Below, piece after piece: positions 29,701 to 33,233 of a stretch of 48,241 nt of DNA. Origin of the DNA: a virus; IMG/VR virus record IMGVR_UViG_3300010148_000019, positions 1-48,241 of that record; one strand, given 5' to 3'. Made by a program: the position numbers and the translations under genes. Each line of letters starts with the position of its first letter. Position 1 is the stretch's first letter. Below the pieces are notes generated by a model, which was not told where the DNA came from, made no database searches, and was given only the letters and a program-made list of their open reading frames with translations.

Positions 29701-29839
29701 TTTCATCACTACCACTGCCGGTTTTACCGAGAATATCTCGTGCTGGACCGACGCTTGTGAAATTACCTTGAGGTAGCAGAATAGAATCACTAACGCCATC
29801 GAAAAAGAAAGCGTTGCTTGTTCTGCCAATTCCAACCAT
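11759..29839 (-). CDS. Giant 6026-residue tail/adhesion protein with N-terminal LamG-like domain
   Basis: One unbroken frame of 6026 codons starts at an ATG preceded by GAGGTGA. Residues about 10-230 form a LamG/concanavalin-like lectin domain: FFFDGVSDSILLP, AIEAWVVPD, GLYHVVAAVSQRSVSLYVNG and AHVYVGGKGGEFRGAIEALHF are successive strands of the jelly-roll. Four copies of a 65-80 residue beta module (GMxVTGTGIP...ITNATTFELS) are scattered through it, three of them starting DATC. Further beta-rich Ser/Thr/Gly/Asn/His-rich stretches fill the rest. No membrane anchor, protease or hydrolase was recognised. Located after tape measure and distal tail genes, it most likely forms a central or side fibre binding the host cell surface. 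Residue count, 18 kb length and absence of stops rule out a pseudogene. Confidence 0.8.
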   Translation of the reverse strand: MVGIGRTSNAFFFDGVSDSILLPQGNFTSVGPARDILGKTGSGSDEITVINSLVDDQFAIEAWVVPDCGGVIAHRDEQFTLEFGTVDTPGPAKFTVFIQTPSGTQKVVLSTAKLTSTRWEGVVYPPQEVGGIHDTYNRFLEGSSALHNDATNLNFKHRGLYHVVAAVSQRSVSLYVNGNRVASEIIEKDSSIVNSTAHVYVGGKGGEFRGAIEALHFNSDFDSGMIDSTVPVNGDTTTGMYRFEEPLDIVSESYEFNAFTVAADGTTTTITVAAADAQALIARLTGKPYDSTSVTTTFTATPYSMGNYKVTDFVTTPGTEATLAIPHTPYNLLINPGAINRNTEKPNASPPERARIESINGSTGVITVSSIHIDFILGTGGKRGLLHSRTANVDNYFVIVNADLLIDNGTGRPYQPPHYGSQIFDKTGQMVLDESDFAQHGLVYSTQMATTDNSPNNPFAVTWPATLDTLYQVGHSGRHKFSHINGHEYMRRYPRPSYLAIDQMMDGSADIVEMVYENTGKGIAGLFAMNALSDFYEESTQVDVAKFNNSSAVDFVVTNGLPASKEQAIAIGGTNFDYRPFMMKGPVPEYGDIDDDARLYHLRPESVSRIALLKVPTLQSTHNLAPYVEIHYNAIDLTGASMSKTTPCLMIEKTVPSGNFVLTGSTTVLDVIEADLADASKDTTLFSPGGVLFLGLGQIAGSVHLEESHSLVGDNTGGYELDSEVDFSLCPVNYTPPNDATAQGNTAPQYLTASHNNGIHDSAYHKLCIEPASSDTVRNTTDTGIQFVKGAAVTNTGTGVFDEGSTSDASNTFEMFDIIDNVLEDTHETSMVIYVQPSDRTRVNQLSKMRTNLTEGDSPSIASLLFLMSRTRIRSIKEDENPEDNDKIITITATGIAEGLANQNVNITGSGSPDSHIVKEIEPNAPVVTVTLGGPGQGAVNTKPTNDPSLLMRLPGSTRRNCAVRAVSINSTADRVYMSVQPLNNLSTDMASWGTYCFPKVGRIYLADGASAAYSEKTGAGFVFIVDTSGGPGAQEQRSFLDANGTAYNTFNEWLNAVGAISGSAGLYSVGFNVYNDPHFNNDNLCEDGSTVNDRLFQSMDTVNHDYQLGTQYASTRAMVEIPLFPKQFFIQEEDGIFPGPDNSMKIHLDATYTAHSWNPTPVGRRANDIAVSDRNAHSAYGYNANSDAHISSTTIREIKIETDYLNIYPTHPKIFPSAETAVNEHRNMKNVIRYRRVFLSNNQWAIYVNDPSANGYIKIPRTTVGTGFTGSMSPNFLNDLVEGGNIHVAGGYRNETLVPIASDVTTPSSDYEGRSPYYFDNANMQTQGGNLDYGLRQYVSAVEFKEGPLTNPHAPRIQSKTATATITDVSTLLGLIFITVDDASLFPDVQWTRTTSNVITFAVGDPLLSLEILQDEPIELLYAGNFDFTKPNRFLCANLSNADVSNVVGKTIRMKKGGHAIVGATDPYNASSSEDLVSTFRPTVAGEIWTYTVAVGDIGGATTLSVAPTTATLMPQANTIGMNLRPGDDIYREDAGDATVIDYIGRVAFCESPLAGSGHATNTVITLETFTLTSSITASDRTVTVPDTTRLRKGMAITGTGIATGAFIASITNATTFEMSANAGGSGTTTPTLTFGGNAHAIASGDKLRINAGSIMETDPDTVLNRSWLYPYAQGGLRNGDTVWMNMTMNNPHAVEGLFAKSRGVLNEGQVWTGFNGGRGALTNRPRDSIPLENFLIGNSCLETANNFVQHVNKTIELNYESMGLSSSQAPTVAYLDPYLAKKGHARVLMFDVAHDREFIAFHDLHMQVQSSAATPHIGFSRHIVTASGVTDLDKFLMNQNGGAPHYFTTQIDVANGFPSENPFIRRTQQSKFIESAYVHNIGGNTSEDVMSTTSGGENPQTATVTYITQSPTTTGTGASNNNSHLMGKAHGHYVHSGLMHESTGDSFTIADSTLPRLQPAVASTYWANKAHVLSKKILDELGTPLVRALKLSRSANDPAQYSLRDASTMMDTPDGTRAISAFLCLKGIRSQALTLTNHEESRLQHLEHWTNMDFVRRLTIDCGEVGIKEGVTDIEAATREIVRLINQGGAKNAFTGTASSLSPLATADAISSPREKLFNRTLEHTLDIGSAFDPAPWWFADEAFDRRNRGSHMGYLRAHIGRVVEDLDGNEGFSIVIHSTVPGASGRNFCTWLDNSKGQSQYKPQFLVGHGGRFRNFWCQPDETTGENMHPAPMPINKHGRPFAPITTLREYTVQEEADDVFSSNGDFSVRQNYKSNPQKRSISAFNGSGMIANTINDESFESQSPSKTLVEGLRTGTQAIGRINFGGMVASGIPGFAPDAGVWGLGERGNTKFDIRYSEATTTGGTAPTAIADYSDHVTASQIENVGDSQLYGFQFEDHLGNSYGVRFIYRKMGETFTNDNTALPPTLDNEICVYFDDRDVGQGGLTIGNHMIGFGDVTGRIDTTGDLTEASYRGNRWRGVPAPSVGIDASVTLTTSKMTVVLHPPFNAGTVTNSQGDSITGDDVVGNHPDVLGYLGFPKTNGLFQINDTFTGTSAKGIVGHTFSYTHRTEENNDGTHVFYGVTGDSFTSSHSVANTAVGTAITDSGSGGTAVSQPGTNSMRVLLSPRINWTTLVTDELMAAVTAAAINLENPNTPNGVSFDCRDMYAADGRTFREWGVAADAIKIRAHNPIRRAKPLAKMFEATLHKDWGIQAAHLEYGEYTKLDYNDGDWTVTTTDTINKPYSDAELDNHRRMDVGYLPYTVIQIRSKGRGYHANTATPVLVDSSNRPVSTTDWRKNLKGESYTSITGDHILPSLNNPILKFDSYTDTDNVFTTHLNAISHAMIPAGQESSSLSSLAKEPSFGEEMILHYSTTDGLAKGIVESINGSDSTTKLTYQDGYGNGLWTTAFNGNVADNFVLTRFAQSDAPGFEVESIGGFRSHGSVDSEPIIYFRGARDSIDHSIPLYFGGGFSGVTLDINDGTQNDYSPFYTHPYSNGPTGTAGIQNANEISGSFAMVDCNALLAFFPGTALLNQHRGSINSPVSNKNSILSPDLRGGNLDADFALLNAAAAGDVRARYNAGIVRQQPVPLVLRFAHPTARYHDSQPIVDATCDYNNDATITMDSTAQLVVGMAVTGTGIPDGATVASITNATTFELSAATTGGSVSNGTLTFNYIENKTTYLIYGPGQAFPFTEDDNSNAAVEPHPGYVVTTGNTWSKVPHSKYLPNEITNSDNLYGPPDSAYQTARNRYHWRTTLNWSPPQGIPNVGYLQQRPEHGSHYGEVFTNPTSGKITSDNKGDYWKAHPYKHSATAYYGIAMSADMTFHMDGGFHPGGSWLDNQVSFNPPNPNSNYRYALEAWNQVNATAYRVSGVMGKTILEGANSETALNFDTDYIVVDGTRCQNGEELATIIGQAINENPGKGALKAMGGTFLPSMGNASRQDRYGWVEMTFEAYTNAASTGPTVNADTLIGNLYAGTLGTAINSRNYIQASISGATQEELEQLPMSGWVRTPTGGRDHTVGGGHSDPSYHAGPTWGCYHSREVFSDSGTFKVRFYLAPNRIGGLPLLEDRMTWHNKCESATLTYPSPGHVIDPNPPSVPEPIEYPLPSQLYVWSKAGVHRFNNENETPRSHMTQAHFGGLVDAIDRTRPVGAVGWAGERYSYLNSLKVDTSAFTDATCDYNNDPTIAMDSTAKLKVGMLVSGTGIPTGAYVRSITSSTGFELSVSTTGGSVTNGTLTFTTNLYAAGKGAWHPKMGFTPYGSSASCMSTLGHLPSSYPMYNSPESSPRVNGQEASNTSYDVALTTPYTWNIGLAGNASWYTNYDFTDVESTKDIFSAKPAHMREIDADTNFVLNPKLHHQQGVFSRAMLVISNESELALVAKTDRDGIKSTGDWLSVVSKTRAGVAAATAITFAGTTRWDERFHDAERYIAPANAGPNVEALIATGTATPTADVPNGAYVLHTALTGDQDTNLFNAEPCFAETGDLFFDTDISPGSVQLEVATDVLRNITKELETGSTDAEIDNYDYTNDDFWLGDTNGYKLSQRTPAKNFSVEHVVWKRMDGGNLSLPASNARGLGAVPFVTRVAGGNAYTTGEKLYGNNRFTFESTNSAMFPIIQAQELSHPQLAARHPDLLRNILEIPNEEIQFESITVIDDTGQEHKIEGGSPFGTIIRTFTQLSDRGAQGLAPAVSGSGISPNLKIRLPDPDSIPGNLVIRSGFDRLQAYQTESMGTGGMMTKSTVEHLFNTDSVSPNLGPTYSDHNWEHLKQGTDSPESTMSGWQSSTGNAPLETAYELHDRTLYFHVTKMGNTNTHKHPVIYSHADGVVNHELTGVSFSGTTLTVNTTVNSAVYDSTFGNKERVGERRFLRLYNPTTDEGGVASFTGISGSTFTGCVGDETFNKLVLSSITALKVVPSYYIPAGSTRFYGSRRIRDHAEVSGNSPDMAHTHYVNYSVTAEEAMTGYSIYNKPQLTPAPIPRMGHHFVNATMAMLPGHWAHPAYQGLYDKHRACRSATLQSDEYDLIGLLDMGQDSPGTTITNQLPTYDPLLVFGSLTATPSGPSDIHGGGFSLMFETKLRNDGYGVLASEGQAGVVNAAGGHTVVLEAAGTYTLKEHFPDPAEVGAYQIIIQPNMHSSQFIGYHANGGATATPDGSVNELTSQQVALVVGIREPDSATGAYALVLANATMADVRGCEVFINELMIDHDPDHGSHFTNIPPLMLYNPLGVQSTESPAFVRRSLPYTTGMFADASPGYTINIPWWSIVHKVGPDDADGSRFNHLSLHRLDNYYEFLRANAGSVAAQITLAGYPSNYPDLYSEILENISLTPVCTFVSLTSSTVIKVDDARGFPKQPYYGMLLEYTDATGTRRTHSYTERSGYDSSNMNKPLQFTIAANSDFTSNLTAGTKIRLTRAYDFRPANTILNEIETSVLAHSIDNLITGTRDTNSLHMADAFLCLWHPNLGRPHTFYSDASRTWLNPLTDRAINQKPLNSMPEHFETVHYHDATYYASMGPFALRMKTAMPPTEAQSTFYTATSASVSSTTVTATGTIMAGWPTSGTNTVYVNSGSEEEIFTYTGGGAGGTTLTGCVNVKGTPLTTMASGNHSLRYYKTADLAADGSHTRQVVSHTGSTITTNGGEPIADEAYIFVDGRMYQVDGSVTEGDTTIVVFQALPQEIAVGSVIYTGADGTPQTAQTIDTTIGTGLMQGGQSDSSDTATKSMLNHFWPSGSRGGPLVSRLDGYAYVSSSWEYPRDYGFDGPIWSDADDDGSYTVSSGISKSSYDGISNPTRPRPFGYRFGLRQPYNKPQWSMYGLRALRETAITATNASVAYKHGPFVQEETQTWTYAGGNGSSNPTFPNTYTGIMERQTNFSAMLGVDKPEWQVRYSDGVRYTRPFGCPVRTLRNSATVLRDWWGDGNGKGLDSIESAAKYYLVDWWGNTRGEDIRRFPVRSFGIRPSWDAGDAYEYDRRNNRTPYQRIHNNGKHLVNLKGLTNAADSALSISATVPRFGGRLNNTNSNDSTTLVDVFMPSNAQRVGDMGNGRGIRYPTQFNEDVLTALSEPIHTTGLVLSHHTAEPILNDGFIRARNDTLQADEVPRGISSRLEIAEDGLLKPEAVVSDRMENIVGDSPHKDAVSRSSPRIGLDTENLQGVDTNQIIINTEAHSLHTDRNVGQRVVLQGGMQTGSQTIGNYDLTALNFGGQPQGGAVRMSHTSNFNPLGGTYLAETRNFLSPIDDSNWGAFTDATCDTNHTSGLSDGSSTSVRHVTMTSTAKLVVGMTVSGLGMHASATIAAINNATCFTLSHDTTATNTNTTLSFGPPTAMGSNPYVTSVFTSAGKRANAVDKTITYMMRPVRLMDKQHIEMFRSNLNLHSSAPQYGSNYFGATAGGKYGLFVYSVDNGRATGGGTYMRSTSPDTNPPYAPAFLMDISASDTVPMSKGPKIIGTGDSGFDSSKIDNEVTRVIISENTLEHYRADASRRRTSVESDESVVRKDFTVQPRYSQSLHPKGHKGDVDYNSTDHTGDGA
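12381..12622 (-). repeat. Beta module copy 4 in the giant protein
   Basis: This is the C-terminal-most copy. It begins FTDATCDTNHTSG, has an inserted Ser-rich loop, then VTMTSTAKLVVGMTVSGLG, AINNATCFTLS and TTLSFGPP. It is more divergent than copies 2 and 3 and has an extra Cys in the NATCF segment. Confidence 0.6.
18612..18812 (-). repeat. Beta module copy 3 in the giant protein
   Basis: The copy reads FTDATCDYNNDPTIAMDS, TAKLKVGMLVSGTGIPTG, SITSSTGFELSVSTTGG and GTLTF. It is the closest relative of copy 2, with shared DATCDYNND and TTGGSVxNGTLTF signatures, and DNA similarity is still visible. Confidence 0.65.
20308..20503 (-). repeat. Beta module copy 2 in the giant protein
   Basis: The copy reads VDATCDYNNDATITMDS, TAQLVVGMAVTGTGIPDG, SITNATTFELSAATTGG and GTLTFNY. 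The GM-x-VTGTGIP and ITNATTFELS elements are typical of repeats in large phage structural proteins. Confidence 0.65.
24930..25125 (-). repeat. Beta module copy 1 in the giant protein
   Basis: The N-terminal-most copy reads LTSSITASDRTVTVPDTT, RLRKGMAITGTGIATG, SITNATTFEMSANAGG and TLTFGG. It lacks the DATCDYNND lead seen in the other copies. Confidence 0.6.
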
Positions 29840-29848
29840 AGACTCACC

Positions 29849-31042
29849 TCAAAGAATCCTGTCAATTGGTAGGAATTGAATATCGAATGAATAGATTGGC
29901 TCGCCGCCCATTTGTACAAATGTGGCTTTTGTGACGGCTCCTTTGATGAATGAAAATTCGTATGAATCATTTGTGTCTTCAATGACAGTTGAAGCGGCTT
30001 TAGCGGCAGTTGCTTCTTTTTCCGATGGTTTTACCAACCTACCAGTGGGCATGAAGAAATTCATTGCTTTGTATTTTTCTCCATCTGCATTTACAGTTGA
30101 ATTAAATGGAATTTGTATGCCTCCTATGTACATACCGTGTTTTGCCTTTGCATCAAATCCAAAATTACCCACATGTGTTCTTTTGTTTTTACCATAAGTA
30201 AAACCTATTCCGTTGGTAAATCGAAATCCACCATCATTAGAGTTGTTAAGTACAGCATACAATTCAGCCACTTTATCACCAGCACTCTTGCCCGTAAATC
30301 CAGCAGAATCATCAACACCGTTTTTGAAATTCTTAATTGAAGGGGTGTACAACGATGAACTGTTCCAAGAAACAGGAGTGTTTCCATTTACACCTGTCAC
30401 TTTTTGTTCAATTTTGACAAGTGTGTTTGCTTCGTCACTTAATGTTGATTGTTCAAGAGTAGCAGTAAATCTGTTGCTTAACAATACATTATCTGCTGTA
30501 GCGGTACTGTTGATAAGGTTGACTAAGTTTGTAGCAATTTCAACAGCAGTATTCATATCCGAATTATCATGAATTGACACATGGTATTTACCACTACTGG
30601 CTGTATTGTGGGCTTGAGCAGTTGAAGATTTGATAAAAAGAATTTCGTACTCTTCTCCATCTGTTGCTTTTAAAGTAAGTTTTGGAATAAGAAAACTACC
30701 AAAATCATTGTGTGTTAAAGTAGCCGCTAATGAGGTAAGGTCACCACCTGCTCCGGTGCCAACCAATGAGAAATCCGTATTATTTCTTCTTGAAAAATCA
30801 ATGCTGGCCGAAGCCTTTTGTCCAAGCGACACACCAGTTGAAAGGTCATCATCGACAATATATCCCTTCAACAAAATAACCGCCTTTGGTCTGTTCAAAT
30901 CAATCGCAAAACGCTCCGCTCCGCCTCTTAATCCAGTACGAGCGTTTACACCACGGTCCACATCGAGTACCAGTTCGGTCACATCGAGTGGGATTAACTC
31001 ACCGTCTTTACGAACTAAACGGACAGGAACATTTGTCACCAT
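29849..31042 (-). CDS. Putative distal tail protein
   Basis: This 397-residue protein is encoded directly downstream of the tape measure gene (TGATG overlap), where siphoviruses place the distal tail protein (Dit). The N-terminal 80 residues (PVRLVRKDGELIPLDVTEL, then PKAVILLKGYIVDDD) form a beta-type start. The middle is mixed alpha/beta (KYHVSIHDNSDMNTAVEIAT). The C-terminus ends with short strands (PIYSFDIQFLPIDRIL), which recall tail-tube-like folds. It would cap the tube and dock the giant adhesin encoded next. Assignment rests on position and composition. Confidence 0.5.
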   Translation of the reverse strand: MVTNVPVRLVRKDGELIPLDVTELVLDVDRGVNARTGLRGGAERFAIDLNRPKAVILLKGYIVDDDLSTGVSLGQKASASIDFSRRNNTDFSLVGTGAGGDLTSLAATLTHNDFGSFLIPKLTLKATDGEEYEILFIKSSTAQAHNTASSGKYHVSIHDNSDMNTAVEIATNLVNLINSTATADNVLLSNRFTATLEQSTLSDEANTLVKIEQKVTGVNGNTPVSWNSSSLYTPSIKNFKNGVDDSAGFTGKSAGDKVAELYAVLNNSNDGGFRFTNGIGFTYGKNKRTHVGNFGFDAKAKHGMYIGGIQIPFNSTVNADGEKYKAMNFFMPTGRLVKPSEKEATAAKAASTVIEDTNDSYEFSFIKGAVTKATFVQMGGEPIYSFDIQFLPIDRIL

Positions 31043-32136
31043 CAGTATCGCCCTCGCATGGTTGAGCCACCGATACTGCGAGCAAGTTCTTGTTGAATCA
31101 TATTACCAATCTCCCTTGCTAATGCTCGCTTGTCTGTGCGGTCTGTAATACCTCCGGCATTGACGGTGATGTTGTATGTACCGCCGCCCATACCAGCCCC
31201 ACCGGGGTTGTTGCGTTGGCTTAGGGGAACAACCGCCTCCGGCCCATCTTCACCAATCATGGCGAGCGTAGGCTTGTTGACGATACCACCCTTAGCGAGT
31301 GCAGGTATGCTAAAATCACTCAAGTCAATACCTACACTTTTACCTCCTATACCCGGAACCCAGTCGGGTATATCAATTGAAAAGTCAATACTTTGTAGCA
31401 TAGTGTTGATTACACCAATTAGTACATTGAGTGCGCTTTTTATACCACCTATCAAGGATTCACCTACACCAGCCAATGCTGTGCCGATATTAACAGCAAG
31501 GTTTTTCCAAAAATCAAGTGTGAAAAGTTCGGGAATAGAGGGTAAAGAGTCCCAAATGTTGCTTATTTTAGTGCTAAAGAAATCATAAATACCCTGTACT
31601 TTGAGTATAGCCTCGTCTTTTAAACCACCAAAGAAGTCTTTGATAATCTGCAATTTTGTTTTTATGGGTGTAATAAAATTGTTGTTAATGTAAGTCTTGA
31701 TTCTTGTCCACTTCTCAATAACAGTTTCTTTAAACCCAGTCCACCATTCTTTGATTTCACCAAGTTTTGTTTTAATGGGTGTGATAATTTTATCATTAAC
31801 AAATGTTTTGATTTTCAACCACTTTTCTTGTACATTTTCTTTGAATCCAGTCCACCACTCTTTGAGTTCTGTAAGTTTTGTCTTAACAGGCGTGATAAAA
31901 TTGTCATTAACAAATGCTTTGATGAGCAACCATTTTTCTTGTACAGTTTCTTTAAACCCAGTCCACCATTCTTTGATTTCACCAAGTTTTGTTTTAATGG
32001 GTGTGATAAAATTGTCATTAACAAATGTTTTGAGGGCGGTCCACATTTTCATTGCTGTTTGTCCTATGGCTGTAAAGGCTGGCCCGATACCATTGACCAT
32101 CGTGGACATGGAGGCGAGGGTGGCGATGAGTGTCAT
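31042..32136 (-). CDS. Short tape measure protein with tandem 37-residue repeats
   Basis: This 364-residue protein is the tape measure candidate. The N-terminal helical segment is followed by about four 37-residue repeats (38-180) with the pattern FVNDNFITPIKTKL, EIKEWWTGFK, EKWLxIK. Hydrophobic helices lie near 195-260 (IGTALAGVGESLIGGIKSALNVLIGVINTMLQS region). The C-terminal ALAKGGIVNKPTLAMIGEDG with EAVVPL is a signature seen at the C-termini of phage tape measures. By the rule of about 1.5 angstrom per residue, the tail would be only about 55 nm. It begins in an ATGA overlap with the small upstream gene. The tape controls tail length and is ejected with the DNA. Confidence 0.85.
   Translation of the reverse strand: MTLIATLASMSTMVNGIGPAFTAIGQTAMKMWTALKTFVNDNFITPIKTKLGEIKEWWTGFKETVQEKWLLIKAFVNDNFITPVKTKLTELKEWWTGFKENVQEKWLKIKTFVNDKIITPIKTKLGEIKEWWTGFKETVIEKWTRIKTYINNNFITPIKTKLQIIKDFFGGLKDEAILKVQGIYDFFSTKISNIWDSLPSIPELFTLDFWKNLAVNIGTALAGVGESLIGGIKSALNVLIGVINTMLQSIDFSIDIPDWVPGIGGKSVGIDLSDFSIPALAKGGIVNKPTLAMIGEDGPEAVVPLSQRNNPGGAGMGGGTYNITVNAGGITDRTDKRALAREIGNMIQQELARSIGGSTMRGRY
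31590..32025 (-). repeat. Tandem 111-bp repeats encoding 37-residue units of the tape measure
   Basis: Three full units and one diverging fourth unit lie in frame, each 111 bp. Each encodes a segment with NFITPxKTKL and, in the first three, KEWWTGFKE (KDFFGGLKD in the fourth). Copies 1 and 3 are the most similar. In-frame 111-bp units mean gain or loss of a unit keeps the reading frame, and would alter tail length by about 5.5 nm each. Confidence 0.85.
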
Positions 32137-32417
32137 TCAGTACCCTCCCAATCTAAAAACGAGTAATCCAAACTTACCATTTCCCTGTCACCCGCCTTCG
32201 CCTGTTGCTTGCTATGTTCGGTTTTCTTTTTCTCTTCTTCGGTTGCAACCATCGCCCATACGAGTGATTGCTTGAATAAATGAGGTGGCATTGAGTACAC
32301 TTCAAGCAAAGAAATTGAGTAGTGTTTAGCGATGGTATAAGCCCAAAGTTCAACTTGAGATGTTAAATCACTTTCACTGTCAATTTTATCTTTGCTTAGA
32401 AACTTTTGCACCCTCAC
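32133..32417 (-). CDS. Small protein upstream of the tape measure
   Basis: This 94-residue helical protein has a charged KK/E-rich C-terminal half (ATEEEKKKTEHSKQQAKAG) and ends DWEGTE. The start is GTG at 32417, inside a GTGA overlap with the preceding stop, so it is probably translated by coupling. The stop overlaps the tape measure start. Tail-assembly chaperones (the G/GT pair in lambda) occupy this slot, and this could be the second chaperone, but no sequence family is visible. Confidence 0.6.
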   Translation of the reverse strand: MRVQKFLSKDKIDSESDLTSQVELWAYTIAKHYSISLLEVYSMPPHLFKQSLVWAMVATEEEKKKTEHSKQQAKAGDREMVSLDYSFLDWEGTE

Positions 32418-32788
32418 TTTGTCGGCTTCGTAAACCCCCCTTGCAAAGCCTCCGCCATGTCGTTAGGTTGCGGTAGCACTTTCGAGAGTTGCTCACCGAC
32501 ATAGCCCTTGAGTGACAGCATTTCTTCTGTAGTCAAGGATGGATTGGTTTTAGTGACCCAATGGGTAAATGCAAATTGCCAGTAGCCTTTCAAGTTCAAT
32601 GCTACATCCCCGTTTGCTACGAGGAACATTTCTTGAGCGGCGGCTTGAATGTCAAGGAAGGAGATTTCACGAACCCAAACTTCGATGATTGCACTTTCGT
32701 CATCGGGGTCAACCCGAATCTTGTGCTTGGTCACATCGTCATTCTTCAATAATAGGCTCTTGTTCATCACTACTTGTTGTTTGGTCAT
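32414..32788 (-). CDS. Putative tail assembly chaperone
   Basis: This 124-residue protein has a beta-rich front (KHKIRVDPDDESAIIEVWVREI). Helical segments follow (DIQAAAQEMFLVANG, LKGYWQFAFTHWV and EEMLSLKGYVGEQLSKVL). The layout resembles small tail chaperones encoded before the tape measure. It overlaps the upstream SAP-domain gene by 50 nt in the +1 frame and the downstream gene by 4 nt. The ATG at 32788 has GGAAGTG upstream. The alternative ATG at 32767 lacks one. Role is inferred from order and size. Confidence 0.55.
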   Translation of the reverse strand: MTKQQVVMNKSLLLKNDDVTKHKIRVDPDDESAIIEVWVREISFLDIQAAAQEMFLVANGDVALNLKGYWQFAFTHWVTKTNPSLTTEEMLSLKGYVGEQLSKVLPQPNDMAEALQGGFTKPTK

Positions 32789-33224
32789 CTATTGCACTTC
32801 CATTGGCTACAGCCACCTCTTCGGTGGGGGCATCCGGCGTTTCTTCGGGGGCTACCTCTTCGGTAGGGCCGTCAGTCACACCCTCGTCGTTTTGCTTAAG
32901 TCGGAGAACTATCTCGGCTTTTGTACCGTAAACGGGCAAGCCTCGTTCTTTGCATAGTTCTCGCAGTTCAGCGACGGTTAGGGAATCGTATTGTACTTCA
33001 TCAACGATGAAAGGGGATGGTGTGTCTTCTTGCACCAGTGGATTGATTTCTTCTTCGACCACTTCAACAGGGTTGTTGAGTATGTCGATGATAGCGGCGT
33101 GAATGGTGTGGTTTGAAGCACAGTCAATGTCTGTTTCCACTATGTCAAGACCGTTTGCCTTAATCACCCACTTGGCATATCCAACTGGTCCGAGGCGGCG
33201 GTATTGTTGTAGTGATTGCTTCAT
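32739..33224 (-). CDS. SAP-domain protein with acidic tail, before the tape measure
   Basis: This 161-residue protein has an N-terminal alpha/beta part (1-60). A canonical SAP domain follows (80-112): SLTVAELRELCKERGLPVYG and TKAEIVLRLK, a helix-turn-helix hairpin with Gly and basic residues, usually a DNA-binding module. The rest is a low-complexity Glu/Pro/Thr tail with a repeated PTEEVA unit, ending EQEPIIEE at TGA. GAGGTGA stands before the ATG. The end overlaps the downstream gene by 50 nt in another frame. The slot suggests tail chaperone or adaptor; a DNA-binding SAP domain is unexpected for that role. Confidence 0.65.
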   Translation of the reverse strand: MKQSLQQYRRLGPVGYAKWVIKANGLDIVETDIDCASNHTIHAAIIDILNNPVEVVEEEINPLVQEDTPSPFIVDEVQYDSLTVAELRELCKERGLPVYGTKAEIVLRLKQNDEGVTDGPTEEVAPEETPDAPTEEVAVANGSAIDDQTTSSDEQEPIIEE

Positions 33225-33233
33225 ATTTTCACC

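Noticed and set aside
31590-32025. Regularly spaced repeats as a CRISPR-like array
   Set aside because: The repeats are 111-bp coding units in frame with a tape measure protein, with no short palindromic repeat or unique spacer pattern.
32739-32788. Lambda-like -1 slippery heptamer in the tail chaperone overlap
   Set aside because: No X XXY YYZ heptamer is visible in the overlap, and the downstream frame is +1 rather than -1.
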